Source: Chrysopilus asiliformis
Lineage: Eukaryota > Arthropoda > Insecta > Diptera > Rhagionidae
Reading direction: 5' to 3'
DNA length: 64,000 nt
NCBI GenBank assembly: GCA_964034945.1
Contig: OZ035962.1
Location: 83,721,942 to 83,785,941 of the forward strand
Numbering within the stretch: position 1 is the stretch's first letter; each line of letters opens with the position of its first letter. Shown here piece by piece: positions 21,215 through 33,182 of this stretch. A program made the position numbers and the translations under genes. Under the pieces are notes generated by a model. That model was given only the letters and a program-made list of their open reading frames with translations, did not search any database and was not told the DNA's origin.

Positions 21215-22238
21215 CAGGAAAGTAAAAGCGATGAGCTGGAATTGAGACAAATTTCAAAATGCGGAAACAGTATTTATTGATAGCAAAATTTAACAAAAAA
21301 AAACACTTAAAACAGGAAACTATAGCTTAAATTGCAATTTCACAAAAATATCTCATTAACGGCTGGTTGCACTCCCTATACATTTATGTTCAAACTTCAA
21401 TTAAATTTAATTGTAAGTAAAATAATAATAAAAACGAATAGTCCGTGCAACTAGTCTTTTATATTCCCAGACTCATCGTTGATCGGAAAATCAATTTCAT
21501 TAAAAATGTAAGTTTTAGCCATGTAAATATAGAAAACAATTTAAACAAAATTAATGTTAAATTCGATCATGCAAAGCAATCATAATCTTAATGTCAGGTA
21601 CATTAATGAATTAGTTGTAAAAATTAACAAAAGATGAAGAAATATGTAAAACTACAAAATATTTTGTATTTATAATCTCTCCAATGGTGCTATTTATTTA
21701 ATACAAAAAAATATATTTAAAAAAAGAAAACTACAACCAACAACTTAACCACAAATGTTTGAAATATCCTATTCTCATTCTCATTGTTATAGAAAAAATA
21801 TTTTTATTACCTCAATAATGTTGGAACTTTCATGCATTAGACGTTTCATATGTAATGAATCTATAATATAATTTTATTTTGCTTGTAGCTCCATTTTACC
21901 GTGGGAAAATAATGAAAATATTATTTATGTTACCGAATCGCTTAAGCGAAAATGCTGTGCTTATTATGATCGCATTTAGACCAATATTACGTAATTATGT
22001 CCTCAAATTCTAAACGTTTTAAGTTTGAAATATGTCTAGAAAAAAATAGAAATCCGTTATTTCCCATTTATACTAAAATCACAGTTTTCACAAAGTTGCT
22101 GTGCATTTTCGGAGTCTAAAAATGTCAATTATCGTTTTTAAAAGTCTAATTCTCTGTTGTAAAATATCATCAGTGTTGCAATTACAATTGTGGTTCGTCA
22201 TTTTTATGTAAAATTATAGGTGCGGCCCAACTTATATT
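21215..22238 (+). other. Receptor 3' UTR and downstream sequence
   Basis: AT-rich with no further reading frame. The first canonical polyadenylation hexamer after the stop is AATAAA at 21427-21432. Where the transcript ends, and what the rest contains, cannot be decided from sequence alone. Confidence 0.5.
21427..21432 (+). promoter_or_regulatory. Candidate polyadenylation signal of the receptor gene
   Basis: AATAAA lies 213 bases after the stop codon. The region is A/T-rich, so such hexamers also arise by chance, and insect 3' UTRs of receptors are often longer. Confidence 0.35.
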
Positions 22239-22304
22239 TTTGGTGTATGGCACGTATCTGCCACTAGGATTGTATCTTATCAAATGGCAGACACGTGCTA
22301 TACA
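22239..22304. repeat. Short inverted repeat
   Basis: GTATGGCACGTATCTGCCA pairs with TGGCAGACACGTGCTATAC with two mismatches across a loop of about 28 bases. It lies just before the piggyBac-type element; role unknown. Confidence 0.5.
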
Positions 22305-22379
22305 TAGAAAAGAAAAATGATAGCAGAGAGCAGAGTTGTCAACTATAGTCCTCACCAAAGGTCCATATTATGACTTTAA

Positions 22380-22995
22380 CCCTAATCCGCATTCGCGGTG
22401 TCTTTGAGACACCGATGCAGTTTTGAGAGTGATTGTTACGAATGTTAAAAAAGTTGTTGCATTCATGCTCCTTGACTTTGTTTTTTTAAGCCAATACTAT
22501 TTAAAAACGAAAAAAAAAAATTAATTTTTTTTACTACAACAATAATATTTCGCTTTTATGAAATTTACCCTTAATCCACGCAGGCGGTGTCTCAAAGACA
22601 CCGTAACGGTTTTACCAGCAAAGAAAGGTTATTTTGGTATCACTTTGCTTCTATTTCGCAAAATATCGGACTGTAGTAGGCGATAATAACTGTAGCACTT
22701 CCCAAAAGAGAAAACGTTGCTTCCTGTGTCCCCATTTCTAAGGTCGCGCTTTGAAGCAGATAAGTGCAAATCCAAGAAAAATGTTTGTAACGAAAATTCT
22801 TAAAAATCAATTTTATGCTATAATTGTAAAAAGTACGAATAATGTATATACAAATAAATAAATATTATTAACTGAATTAAAAAATGCAAACTCAAAAAAA
22901 ATTTTTTTTATTAAATTTTTCTATTTTTCCGGCATGGTGTCTTTCAGACACCGCCTGCGTGGATTAAGGACAAAATTAGCCTGAGCTGATTAGGG
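22380..22995. mobile_element. TTAA-flanked piggyBac-type MITE with a second inner inverted pair
   Basis: Ends CCCTAATCCGC... and ...GATTAGGG are flanked by TTAA on both sides (22376-22379, 22996-22999), as expected for piggyBac-family insertions. An inner perfect inverted pair of 24 bp (22569-22592 and 22946-22969, starting CCTTAATCCACGCAGGCGG) resembles the outer left end. The near-palindrome GGTGTCTTTGAGACACC or a close variant occurs three times (about 22401, 22586, 22936), next to each end-like sequence. No transposase remains. The arrangement suggests one element inserted in a relative, or duplicated ends. Confidence 0.85.
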
Positions 22996-22999
22996 TTAA

Positions 23000-23417
23000 A
23001 GTCGCCAGAAGTCGCTATAGCAAAAAATGTTGAATGTTTCAAATGTTGAAAGTCGCCAGATGTCGCTAAAAATTCAAAATATTTTTTTGTCTTATATTTT
23101 TCGTTTTATTCTAAAAAAGTTCTTGTTTTTTTTTGAAGACATAAATATATATATATGAAAATCAAACTATTTATTTTATATCTATATTTTTATAGGGGTT
23201 TTCTGCGTTACCTTTATTTATGTCATATTGGAAACTGTAGCTTTTGATTTTAAGTTAGAAAAACCGATATGATGACAGTGTATAGACTTTACAGTATTAC
23301 TTGCAAATTAAATAAAACAAAGACTACCAATGTTGGCATACTGAAAAAACGCATCTGCTTAATATTGATGAAGTGAGGAAAATTATTAAAAGGGTATATT
23401 TAGCTCAAAGTTTTGGA
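23000..23417. other. Unassigned stretch between two MITEs
   Basis: Contains GTCGCCAGA(A/T)GTCGCT twice (about 23001 and 23051), and related TCGCTA words reappear at 25350-25420. This suggests that one older element surrounds both MITEs, perhaps from CAGAGTTGTCAA near 22332 to TTTGTAACACTG near 25434. No gene. Confidence 0.35.
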
Positions 23418-23425
23418 TTCACGAG

Positions 23426-24866
23426 CAGTGTTGGGGTTATCTAGATAATAATTATCTAGATAATCATCTAGATAAAAAAAAATGTTATCTTTATCTTATC
23501 TAGATAACACCCCAAAAAAGTTATCTTTATCTTATCTAGATAAAGGAAAATCCCATTTATCTAGAGATAATCGTTACCACCGAAAATCAAAAAATTAAAT
23601 CTGAAAAAATGCTGAAACGAAATTGTTTTCTGCATACTTTTGAAAACCTAAAAACTTTTTTTAGGAACAGTTTTATACTTGGCAACAATTTTTGTTTACG
23701 GACAAGGAAGCGAAGTGTCACTCTTTCCCTCGCCTCTCTTCTCTTGTCCATAAAAAAAAAGTTCTGCCAGTAACTGTTGCCAAGTGTAAACCGGGCTATG
23801 AACGAAATAAAAAATCATAACGTTATAAATTTCCTTACGTAGCAAAATTAAACTTATATTTCGTGACGTTATTTCGTTTTGTATCGATAAAAAACTTAAT
23901 TTCGTTACGTTATAATGTTATTATTCCGTTACTGAAAACAAAAAAACGCACTGTAATAATAGTTTATCACAAAGTAATTCAGTTCAGTTTCCATAAAAAT
24001 AAATTGTATAACAAATAATAAAACTCAGCAAAAAGAAAATACAAATAAAAAGGAAAAAAAATGTGATTATTAAGTTAAAAAATCAATAAAAAATACAAAA
24101 GACAAAAAATCACAAAAGTTTTGTTCATTAAAAAACTGTCTCCACAAAAGCGTGATTTTGATATCAAAGATATAGAATTTTTTTATAGAATTTCGCTCTA
24201 CTTCTGGAGTTACTAAAAAGAAAATCTTTTCGCTACCAAAAAACTTGCTTAGAAGATTTCCATTTTTGTATCTCCAGAAATAAAGTGAATCTGGCCAAAA
24301 CAAAATCCGATTTAGAATCAAAATACGATTAAAAACACTACTCCAATATTTTTGATTATATTTTATGTCTGTGGGGTTATACTTGATGAACTTTTGTGGG
24401 AAATTTCACAAAAAATAATACTGAACAAAACAAGGAAATACTAATAAACAACGAAAAAACGTAATATTTTTTTCGTTTTTCGTTATGGTAACGGAATTGA
24501 ATTTCTATAACGTTCATTATAACGTAATTTTGAAGAAAAGCCCGAAAATCATTTCGTTATTTCGTTACGTTACGATAACGTTTCTTATCCGTTTTCTTTT
24601 GTTATTATTTCGTTTCTTATTATATTTAAATTGGAAATCAAGAAAAGCAAAAAAATTTGTGCTATTTTTTTAGTACGTAATTTTGAATTTTGTGCAATGT
24701 CAAAATAAATATTTATCTAAAAATTATCTAGATAATTTGGCTTTTTATCTTATCTTATCTATTATCTTTCATATTTTCATTATCTATTATCTTATCTAGA
24801 TAAACATTACGAGCATTTATCTTTATCTTTATCTAGATAAAAAAATAATTATCTGGCCCCAACACT
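23426..24866. mobile_element. hAT-type element with TATCTAGATAA subterminal palindromes
   Basis: Ends CAGTGTTGGGG and CCCCAACACTG are perfect inverted repeats of 11 bp, flanked by identical 8-bp duplications TTCACGAG (23418-23425 and 24867-24874), diagnostic of hAT-superfamily insertion. TCTAGATAA occurs five times in the first 150 bases and three times in the last 150, mixed with TTATCTTTATC words; these are likely binding repeats of the absent transposase. The middle (about 23660-24660) has an inner foldback with TTGGCAACA / TGTTGCCAA and many CGTTA/TAACG words, perhaps another nested element. No coding capacity. Confidence 0.9.
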
Positions 24867-24874
24867 GTTCACGA

Positions 24875-25458
24875 GAGATAGAGTTGATAAAATTTCATAA
24901 TTGAAAACAAATTATCAAAATTCTTATACTACAGAAATTTCTTACGACCGACGTGATGAAAATAATAGCTACTGACTTGGCATATTCCTTTAAAATTAAA
25001 ACTAATACTGCAAAACCAATTCAAAACGAATTGAGAAAAAGGAAACACTCAAAGAAACAAATAATAACGAAATATTGTCCGATAGCAACTAAAAGCTTAT
25101 TATTCAAATTTTAATATTAATTACATATTATTTATTATAAAATATTATATTGCATATTATTTTATATTATAACATGAAATTCGGTGAATTATATTTTTGT
25201 ATTCAATGAATAATGTTAATTTTTTTCTATCATATAATAAAATATTCGGTTTTTTTATTAGTAAGTAATATTGCTTATTTGATTAACTAAAATGAAGTGG
25301 AAAATAACACAAAGTCATTAAAAAGTCTCCAGGAGATAATCCATTTATCGCTAGCCGCTAAATACATTTTTTAGTCGCTGTGGGAAAGTCAAATTTCGCT
25401 AGGTCTAGCGACAAGGTCGCTAAATTTGTAACACTGGTACAGGGTAGTATGGATAAAA
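24875..25458. other. Unassigned AT-rich stretch
   Basis: No gene. The end (25350-25434) has TCGCTA-rich words resembling those near 23001-23060 and may be the far end of an older surrounding element. Confidence 0.35.
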
Positions 25459-25831
25459 CTAGAACCTGAATCGTACGTCGATGCGTCCGTCATGCGTGCG
25501 TCCGGTTGACAGTTCGAGTAAAATCAACGGGCTGCTATGAGTACTCCCTAATAATACGTTTTCCGATGCGGCAACCGCATAGAGTAGGTCGAATTTCTAC
25601 TTTTACATGCGGCAACGCACGGAAATGTCATTTCGCAAAAAAGTTTGTTTACGATTTAAGCAATTTAAGTATGGAACAAATTGAAAGTAATTGTTTCGAC
25701 GATAAACTAATAGAAGAAGTGCAAAACAATGAATTAACTCCAGATTCGTTGCCGTACCCAACTGTCACCGCATCGAACTGTCAGACGGACGCACGCATGA
25801 CGGACGCATCGACGTACGATTCAGGTTCTAG
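25459..25831. mobile_element. MITE with about 49-bp inverted repeats, CTAGAACCTGAATCG ends
   Basis: The left arm (25459-25507) reads CTAGAACCTGAATCGTACGT and continues through GATGCGTCCGTCATGCGTGCG; its reverse complement is at 25783-25831 with hardly any difference. A second shorter pair (GACAGTTCGA / TCGAACTGTC) extends the likeness inward. An open frame of 117 codons across it (25506-25859) shows no known domain and is probably not a gene. Confidence 0.85.
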
Positions 25832-25839
25832 CTTAAAGC

Positions 25840-26227
25840 CTAGTACGCAGTTCGAGTAAAATGAAATTTCCTATACAAATTTAACACTGCGCTTAAATTT
25901 AACCTCAGAAATTTTGCCAAGCGGTACGCAGTTCGCTGGTAAAATGATGTGAAAAACTCATGTTGCAATGTTGCCTCACTAGATGGCGTAGAAAGTCTCC
26001 ACTTGATTTTACCAGCATTTTAACTGTTCGGTACATTAAATTCGAGGTAAAAATTTGACAGATGAAAATAATAGAGGTTCTGTTTCCAGTTTTCTTAACG
26101 AGTGTGTTTTTTTAATTGTGTGTGCTCGGCTGTCAATGTTTTTCTCCACAAACAGTTTTTACTTCGGTTTTAATGTGCCAATTTGGAGACCGCGTTAAAA
26201 TTTCATTTTACTCGAACTGCGTACTAG
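25840..26227. mobile_element. TTAA-flanked MITE with 30-bp inverted repeats
   Basis: CTAGTACGCAGTTCGAGTAA and onward to GAAATTT at the left (to about 25869) is matched in reverse complement at 26198-26227. TTAA occurs just outside both ends (25833-25836 and 26230-26233), consistent with piggyBac-type target use. It starts only eight bases after the previous MITE, whose right end also borders that TTAA. Confidence 0.8.
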
Positions 26228-26239
26228 ACTTAAACGTCA

Positions 26240-26340
26240 AAACCGTGTTGCTACATGAAAATTGAGGGATTTCCCATACCAACTACATATAAATGATCGG
26301 TTTTCGCATTTCATCCAAAATTGGGTTTAACAGTCTCAGG
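26240..26340 (+). repeat. Repeat paired with 28784-28885
   Basis: About 90 bp with CATGAAA(A/C)TTGAGGGA, CCAACTAC, GGTCGGTTTTCGCATTT-like words and AAAATTGGGTTT in the same order and orientation in both places. Probably part of a larger old repeat; the flanks do not align by eye. Confidence 0.55.
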
Positions 26341-28783
26341 TTTTCTCTAGTTCTACGAGTTCTGTAGAATTTAGAAAAAGTGAACGGGTAATAACGCAAA
26401 TTATGCCTGCTAATTTAACGTACGCGCACCTATTTTTCTAGAGGTCAAATTTTGTTTTAAAAAATCAATACAACAAAAAATAAATGTACAAACCATAACA
26501 TTTTTCAAACTGTCAACCCAAAACATTTAAACCACCTTTTCACATAAACTAACTGCATTAAATTATGGCACTTGCGGATAATAAGTGAAAATGGCAAAAC
26601 TGGGTACGTCACACTCTATCAACATTAACGTAATTCAAATAAATTTATACCTTACATGACATCATAATGTAAGACACAAATTGCACATTCAAGAGTATGA
26701 GTCATCGTGACAGTATTGGTGGCATTAGTTTACATAACCTAAAAATGTGCTGTCAAAATGTCAATTTTGAAAATTCTCCCCTATCAAATATGCCAAATGA
26801 CATATTTTTAAGCACAGCAACCGGAGTGGTTAACAAAAGCCACAGGAACAAAAGGAGCTATAGTCGACAAACATCCTTTTTGGCGTTAATTTTGTTTTCT
26901 CTCTCTTTTATCCTCCAACCTTCTACAACACCACAGTATAACGTTTTGTATTCATTTTTTTCGTTTTATTTTTTCTTCACCGATTTTTTTTCCTTATTGT
27001 ATTCATCTACTAAGTATTCTCTTTATTACACGTTGAACGAACTTTACTCTAATTTTAATATTGCTACCGCGACAAAAGCTTTCACCCATCATCTTTTTGT
27101 GTCCTTTTTGCCCCCACCATTTTGCACTTTTTTTTCTATTGGTTGTTATGTTCGTTATGGGAGTTGGAGGAGGAGGGATGGAGAACAGATTGTGTCATAA
27201 CATATAATGATGTAGTTACGTCGTCATAAGTGTCATTTACATCGAATGGTGAACATCAGACTTTCACTAATTTCATTCATACATTAGCAACGTATAACGG
27301 TATAACAAGCACAATGTTTGGTATTTACTTTTTCCCCTTGATAATACAGAAATACCGTTATTCCCATGCTGTCACCAAAGAATATTACGACACAAATCTG
27401 TTTAAGCCAAGGTGTAGTAATATAAGATACTTGTGCTTGTCATTCCATTTGGAAATTATGAATTTATATAACAAAATTTCCAGATTTCCCAACAAGGACA
27501 TATTTTACTAGAATACATAATACCATGTTATTACAACTGTTTTGAATGAAATGGCAGCTCAGCTAAGTAGATATACGACATCTTAGTTGTACAACACTGA
27601 ATTTGACATTTTGTTAGTATCGCAAGGATCAGAAGCAAAGTTCATTAAAGCCAAAGCAACAGAAGTCATCCAGAATTAGCAACAAAGCTAAATTCAGAAA
27701 CGGTGTTCAGATGACTACAATTTTATGCTGTTACTACATCTCTTATGTTTGAACGAACATAACAAAAGTCGATCTAGTCATGCAACCGACATCGACAGAA
27801 TTACCGACATGAACATCGAATCCCGAGGACATCAAAAAGGATTTTACCATCTCGAAAATCCTCCCCATCTTCTTTTTTCAGTTATTTGGTTTTTCCATTA
27901 GCCTTTACTTTGTTGACTTTCTTCTAATTAATGTAAACAACTTTCGTCTATACGCTATACCCTTCGACACTGACTCTCACGATGCAAAATTTAATTAAAT
28001 GAAAAAAAAAAATTCCCTTAACCTCAATGTTGTGGTCAATCTAAACTTTGCCGCCATTTTCGTTTTTCCTGTTTGAAAACTTTTATTTTTGGGTCGTTGA
28101 TATTCATATTTGTTATACCCAAGGGCGGTAAATGACCGACCGACCGCTTCGTATCGGATGAAATTTGATATTTTATATTGCTTCAGCATAAATATTCATG
28201 TTTACGAAAATAGCGTCAAGTTGGCAGAATAGTGGTCAACAAGGATAAAAAATAAATTTCTAAAAATAAAGAAAATTATCCAAGTATAATGAATGAGATG
28301 AAAATTATAGTTTAAATTAACCATTTTGGTTGAGTAAGCATATGCAAATTTCGTTGGAGGTTCATTTTCAGCAGATTTTACACCATCAGGATCAGGATAT
28401 TAATATAAAAGGTTAAATTAATACCAAATGATATTTATGTTTCAGAAAATTAACATGGATATTACGTCCTGTTTTATTTTTAAACGATATTATTTTTGTA
28501 GAGAATTCATGTATTAAAGTAATTCCTTTTGATCCCTTTTTGTTCATTATCAAATCGGTATTTCGTAAGTTAAGACCAATCCAGGTTTATACGGAAAATC
28601 GTAAATATTTTGGCAACACCACTATATCACAACACACTTTTTTATACAAAACAAGCACTAATTAACTTTTTCACTCAATTCAAATTTTTTAAACAATCAA
28701 AATCACACGCGAAAACAAATTGAATTTTTTTTCGAATTTTTTATTTAATTTAAATTGACTACGGTCAAATTTTTTTTTTCTTG
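26341..28783. other. 2.4-kb unassigned stretch without obvious repeats
   Basis: Less repetitive than its surroundings. A 167-codon opening at 26697-27200 on + is rich in Phe, Ser and Tyr from a T-rich tract and carries no motif; a 93-codon opening follows at 27230-27511. I do not support either as a gene. It could hold non-coding exons or regulatory DNA, but nothing in the sequence shows it. Confidence 0.4.
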
Positions 28784-28885
28784 TGTTCCCGCATGAAACT
28801 TGAGGGAATTCCCAGGCCAACTACCTCAAGTGGTCGGTTTTCGCATTTGACCTAAAATTGGGTTTTGCAGAACCAGGATTTAATT
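28784..28885 (+). repeat. Repeat paired with 26240-26340
   Basis: Second copy of the block described at 26240-26340, with GAGGGAATTCCCAGGCCAAC in place of the first copy's slightly diverged wording. Confidence 0.55.
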
Positions 28886-28941
28886 TTGGTCAAAGTACTT
28901 AATTTTTAAATTGAGTATTAATTCAATTGATTGATGTTTTA

Positions 28942-29557
28942 TACTAAGTTCAGACCGACGCAAAATCACGTAATTTTGCGAAATGATTTAAATCTTAAAC
29001 CAAAGTGTTCACACAGAGATTAAGGTAATTTTGTTTCACATTTCAACTACAGGATTGCTATGAATTTTAGTGTAGGATTGCTATGAATTTTAGTTATATG
29101 ATGAATAATACAATTCAAAACATTGATCAAATATGTGCAAACAGAATTAGACACTTTAGACGACAATGGAAATTATCTGTAATGAAAATAAACAATTATT
29201 TTCCATTTCATATTTAACTGCATCATAAACATGTCCATTTATTTATTTTTTCAGACCACAGGTTTACTAATATATCCTCTTCGCGTGCGGAATACGGCTT
29301 CTTTTTCTTATATTTCCGTTTTTCCAATGCAGCACAAATGTCAAAACTGATGTACTCAAGAGAGCTGAATAAGTGATTCAGGGTTGTATTCATTGTTTTT
29401 GCTTGATTTCGTTCCTAATTTTGTGGAAATTGCATACTTTTAATGATTTTTGAAAACAGGTTTATGTACTGGAATTCTCGTGATTTCGAGCAAGATTTCG
29501 TTCAAAATTACGAAAATCTTCAAAATTACGTGATTTTGTGTCGGTCTGAACTTAGTA
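28942..29557. mobile_element. TA-flanked MITE with about 40-bp inverted repeats
   Basis: Left arm TACTAAGTTCAGACCGACGC then AAAATCACGTAATTTTG; the right arm is its reverse complement ending GGTCTGAACTTAGTA, with one clear difference. TA flanks both ends (28940-28941 and 29558-29559). The interior has a 24-bp direct duplication, AGGATTGCTATGAATTTTAG, at 29051-29098. No transposase. Arm likeness suggests a fairly recent insertion. Confidence 0.9.
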
Positions 29558-29559
29558 TA

Positions 29560-30700
29560 AGACGAAATATTTTGAGAATATGCGCCGCAAGAAAAATTTT
29601 ACATAAAACCTCGTCTCGGTTAGACATAAACTGGAATTTTTTTCATCGCCTGCCATGAAAATTACACTTGCAGGCATATTTTTTCCAAGCATTTTTGTTC
29701 AAGATATCAAAAAATTTTTTGACAAATGCTGTCTCTATAGGACATGAAAAAAAATTCAATTTGTGTCTTCTCGATTAGTTTAAAAATTACGATGCACGGT
29801 AAAATTCTTGTAAGCAAAAGTTTTCATCGTGAAATGTAAAATATTTATAAACTTGATTTTGTTGAAAAATCATTGAAATTGATGCTTCTTACTTAAAAAA
29901 AAACATCTTTAAAAGGTATTTTCAAATTTGTTTTATTTCAAAGTATTTAACTTCTAACTCCCTTAATATTTTCTAAACACTTCCTTAATTAAAAAGTTGC
30001 AGGTGTTATGAATAATTTTATTTAGGCCCTAAAATTACTGTTGCGGTCGTAAAAGTTGTCGGAAACTAACTAAAAGATATTATCGTAACTATAATAAATA
30101 AGCAATTTTTTTTCCTTATTACATTCATAGTACTTTTAATCTAATAATAACCCCTTTATCAGACCCACGTCATTCTCGTATAATTTATGTTTACGGTTCC
30201 ATACAAGGACTCTTCCACGAGCCTACATTTACATACAGTTACATACGACACCGACAATTATTTAATAACCTAGAATAGCAATTGATAGCATGCAACAGGC
30301 GTTTCATTTGCAATTTATTTAAACAAATTATCGTTGCGTGTTTATACCTGTAACTATAAACGTTATTTCTTGTTGGCATACTGGCTTAGGTAAACAATAA
30401 ATGACTTTGTAACCAACTATGCTTTAGTCTTGTTCAATTTGTTTTCCATCAAATCGGTATCACGTAAGGCCAATTGGAACATTGATAGTCACAAAAACCA
30501 CTTTTTTTATTGAAAGATTCATTTTAAGATATGTTCAATTGGAATTGAGAAATTATCCTGCAATCATCAAAATTACACTTGAAATTTTAACATTGACATT
30601 GAAAGACCTATTCCAGAGCAAAATATGTAAAAACCAAGTGATTTTTGACGTTGCACTAGTGTTGAGGGAATGGAATTCGTAGGAGGGGTGGCGGGAAATC
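29560..30700. other. Unassigned AT-rich stretch
   Basis: No coding, RNA or repeat feature that I can support. Confidence 0.4.
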
Positions 30701-30705
30701 CGAAC

Positions 30706-30775
30706 ATACTGATACTGGTAATATATTGGTAATCCGAATATACTGGTAATCCGAACATACTGATACTGGTAATAT
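30706..30775 (+). repeat. Short tandem repeat of ATACTGGTAATCCGAA units
   Basis: Variants of CCGAACATACTGATACTGGT and ATACTGGTAAT alternate over 70 bp. It borders the MITE that starts at 30778. Confidence 0.7.
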
Positions 30776-30777
30776 AG

Positions 30778-31850
30778 AGCCGTATTTAGACTATCAAAGT
30801 TATTTGTTACTTTATGTCAAATAAATTTGATCGTCTAAAAGCTGCGTCATAGCTAATTCAAATAACTTTGACGCAAGTTTTGATTCGGCGTTTTCGTTTT
30901 TCGCACCAAGTCTTCTACCAAGAGTCATGACCCGTGTTCGACTGTGTCGAAGTCAAGAACTGTCAAAACATTTCGACTGGCTGACCAGCGATAGATGTTT
31001 ATGCTGAACTAGCTTGCATACCCGTCGTTGCCGGGTTAAGTTTTTTCAATTTTTTTTTTTGGATGGTCTATGTTGGAGCTAAACTACAGGCCAATCGGCT
31101 CGGTAGTTTCCCCACGAAAGGGTAACATAGAGGAAGAGCTAAGTTTCGAGATCACTTTACCCCCTCCCCTTACTCCCCCACCTCTCGGGCTACTTTTTAA
31201 TGGGTCTATGTTGGGGCTGGACCCCCGACGAACATCTATGCCAAATTTAAGGCCAAAGGGTAACATAGAGGGAAAACTAAGTTTCGAGATTACTTTACCC
31301 CCTCCCCTTACTCCCCCCACCCCTCGCGCTACTTTTCCGTATGCCTATGTTGGGACCAGAACTACCACAGACACTCATGCCAAATTTCAAGTCAATCGGT
31401 TCAGCCGTTTTCGCGTGAAAGAGGAACAGACAGACACCAACTCATTTTTATATATTAGTATAATATAATTTTGCTGCAATTAAACACTTTTTGAAAGAAT
31501 CCAATAAGTATGATGCTGCAGAATTGGAAGCTGAGAATATGAAGATTATTTTAAATTATGCGAGTTTTGCTGTTTAGAGAATAAAGAGCAGAAACTAAGA
31601 ACAGTATTTTTAGAGAAATTCGTTTTTTCTTTCTTTTTTGTATCGCTATAATTACACTAGTTACAGCTAATGTCGCTATTAAATTCAGCTCCATTGCCAC
31701 CAACTATATTCTTTTGTATAAGCAGAAATTTCGACCGATTTTTTTGACCGTCTAAATGCATTTTTGAGCCATTAAATGGGGCATCTAACTGGACAAAATT
31801 GTGTCAAAGTTAATTGACAAGCAACTTTGATCGTCTAAACGGGGTCTAAT
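30778..31850. mobile_element. MITE-like element with TTTAGAC-ATCAAAGTT ends, hosting a retroelement-like insert
   Basis: Left end GCCGTATTTAGACTATCAAA; the right end is the near reverse complement TTTGATCGTCTAAACGGGGT. The word TTTAGAC(G/T)(A/G)TCAAA recurs near both ends, a subterminal repeat. TA lies near both borders. The interior contains the retroelement-like repeat at 31060-31462. Border coordinates are approximate. Confidence 0.65.
31060..31462 (+). repeat. Retroelement-like repeat, second copy
   Basis: Copy of the unit pair at 13845-14280, preceded by TTGCATACCCGTCGTTGCCGGG (31014-31035) in place of the GC-rich head. Both AAGTTTCGAGAT(C/T)ACTTTACC units are present, the first joined to the second by a deletion near 31256. 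It ends CGTGAAAGAGGAACAGACAG followed by an A/T-rich tail, as expected for a retrotransposed 3' end. Confidence 0.65.
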
Positions 31851-31862
31851 AGGCGAAATTCG

Positions 31863-33180
31863 ATTTGCTGTAGGAGTACAAGACAGGTAAATATCGCTTT
31901 TTATACGCATTGGCGTAATTTAATTGAATTGAAGTTCTTTAATTATTTTTATATTTTAAAAATCTTTCAAAATATTGAAAAAAAAATTTAACAAAATTAT
32001 GTTTAGATATGTAAGTTATTATAAATATATTTTTTTCAGAACTACATACCAAAAAAATTATTTTTTTCAAATTTTTTTTTGAATCAATAGCTGTTGAATA
32101 ATTGTTTAAAGCACACAAACTTTCTTTCTGAGGACATAATAAATATGATAGAATCAAAATTACTAATAAAAATAGAAAAACTATCAAGAAATTATAGGAA
32201 ATTAAATTCAAGTCACATGCAATTAAAATGCTGGATTTCAAATCCAAAAATAAATTAAATGCTGAATAATGTGTAAATGGAAAAATAAATACGTCATTAT
32301 TATCTGTTAACAGAGGTACATCCCATCGAAAATGTATGCATTTGATAAATAATAAAAAAGGGAAATGATTCTAAATAATTCACCAACTAGCAATTACTAT
32401 TTGAAACTCGGAAATGCGTCCTGTTGTTTTATTTAAATGAATTTTAATTATAAATGTGAAGCTAATTAATAAAATGGGATTTGTTAAAAACAATAAAATT
32501 AGAGTCAAATGAAACAAACGCATCAAACAATTAAAACTACTAGATAACAATTAGCTAAATTCAAACCAGATGTGTAATTAAAAATATTTCTTAATGTCAG
32601 AAACAATGTTCTCGAGCCCAAAACGTTGTTCCTGCCATGAAACAAAAACAATATATAATTAATAATAAATTTATTAAAAAAAATATTATTTGACTGATAA
32701 TTAGAATACAAAAAAAAATTAAAAGAGAATGAATCTAATTATTTTTATATAAAAAGAATGAAAGTCACCAAAAATAAGAAAATGTAAAGAATTTATGTAA
32801 AATATTTAAAATTTTAGAAAATATAGATGTTGAGATTCCTATTTTTGTTATAAACAATAAAATTATTAAATACAATTTAAAAAAAAGAACAGAAAAAAAA
32901 CAGAAACTACTGGTAGTTAAATGATTTATCTTAAAGTATTTGATCTGTAAATATGTAAAAAATAACAAATTCTTCTGAGAGAAAAAATCAGAAACACTAA
33001 ATCTGAAGAACTTCAAAATGTATTAAAACATTAAGAAACTGTGTATGATTTGAAAGATTGTTGTGTATAAAAAAAATAATTTATAAAGCCAAATTAAAAG
33101 AAAATTATAAATGTTTTCAAAAAATACTAAATTTGTTTAATTTGTATCAATCCCGTATTTTAATACCCAATGGAGCCTTG
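31863..33180. other. Very AT-rich unassigned stretch
   Basis: Only A/T-rich sequence; minus-strand openings at 31939-32247, 32523-32711 and 32765-33016 are Phe/Leu/Ile-rich artefacts of the composition. Confidence 0.45.
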
Positions 33181-33182
33181 TA

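Noticed and set aside
26697..27200. 167-codon plus-strand opening
   Set aside because: Mostly Phe/Ser/Tyr from T-rich DNA, no domain, no signal for splicing or a conserved start; treated as chance.
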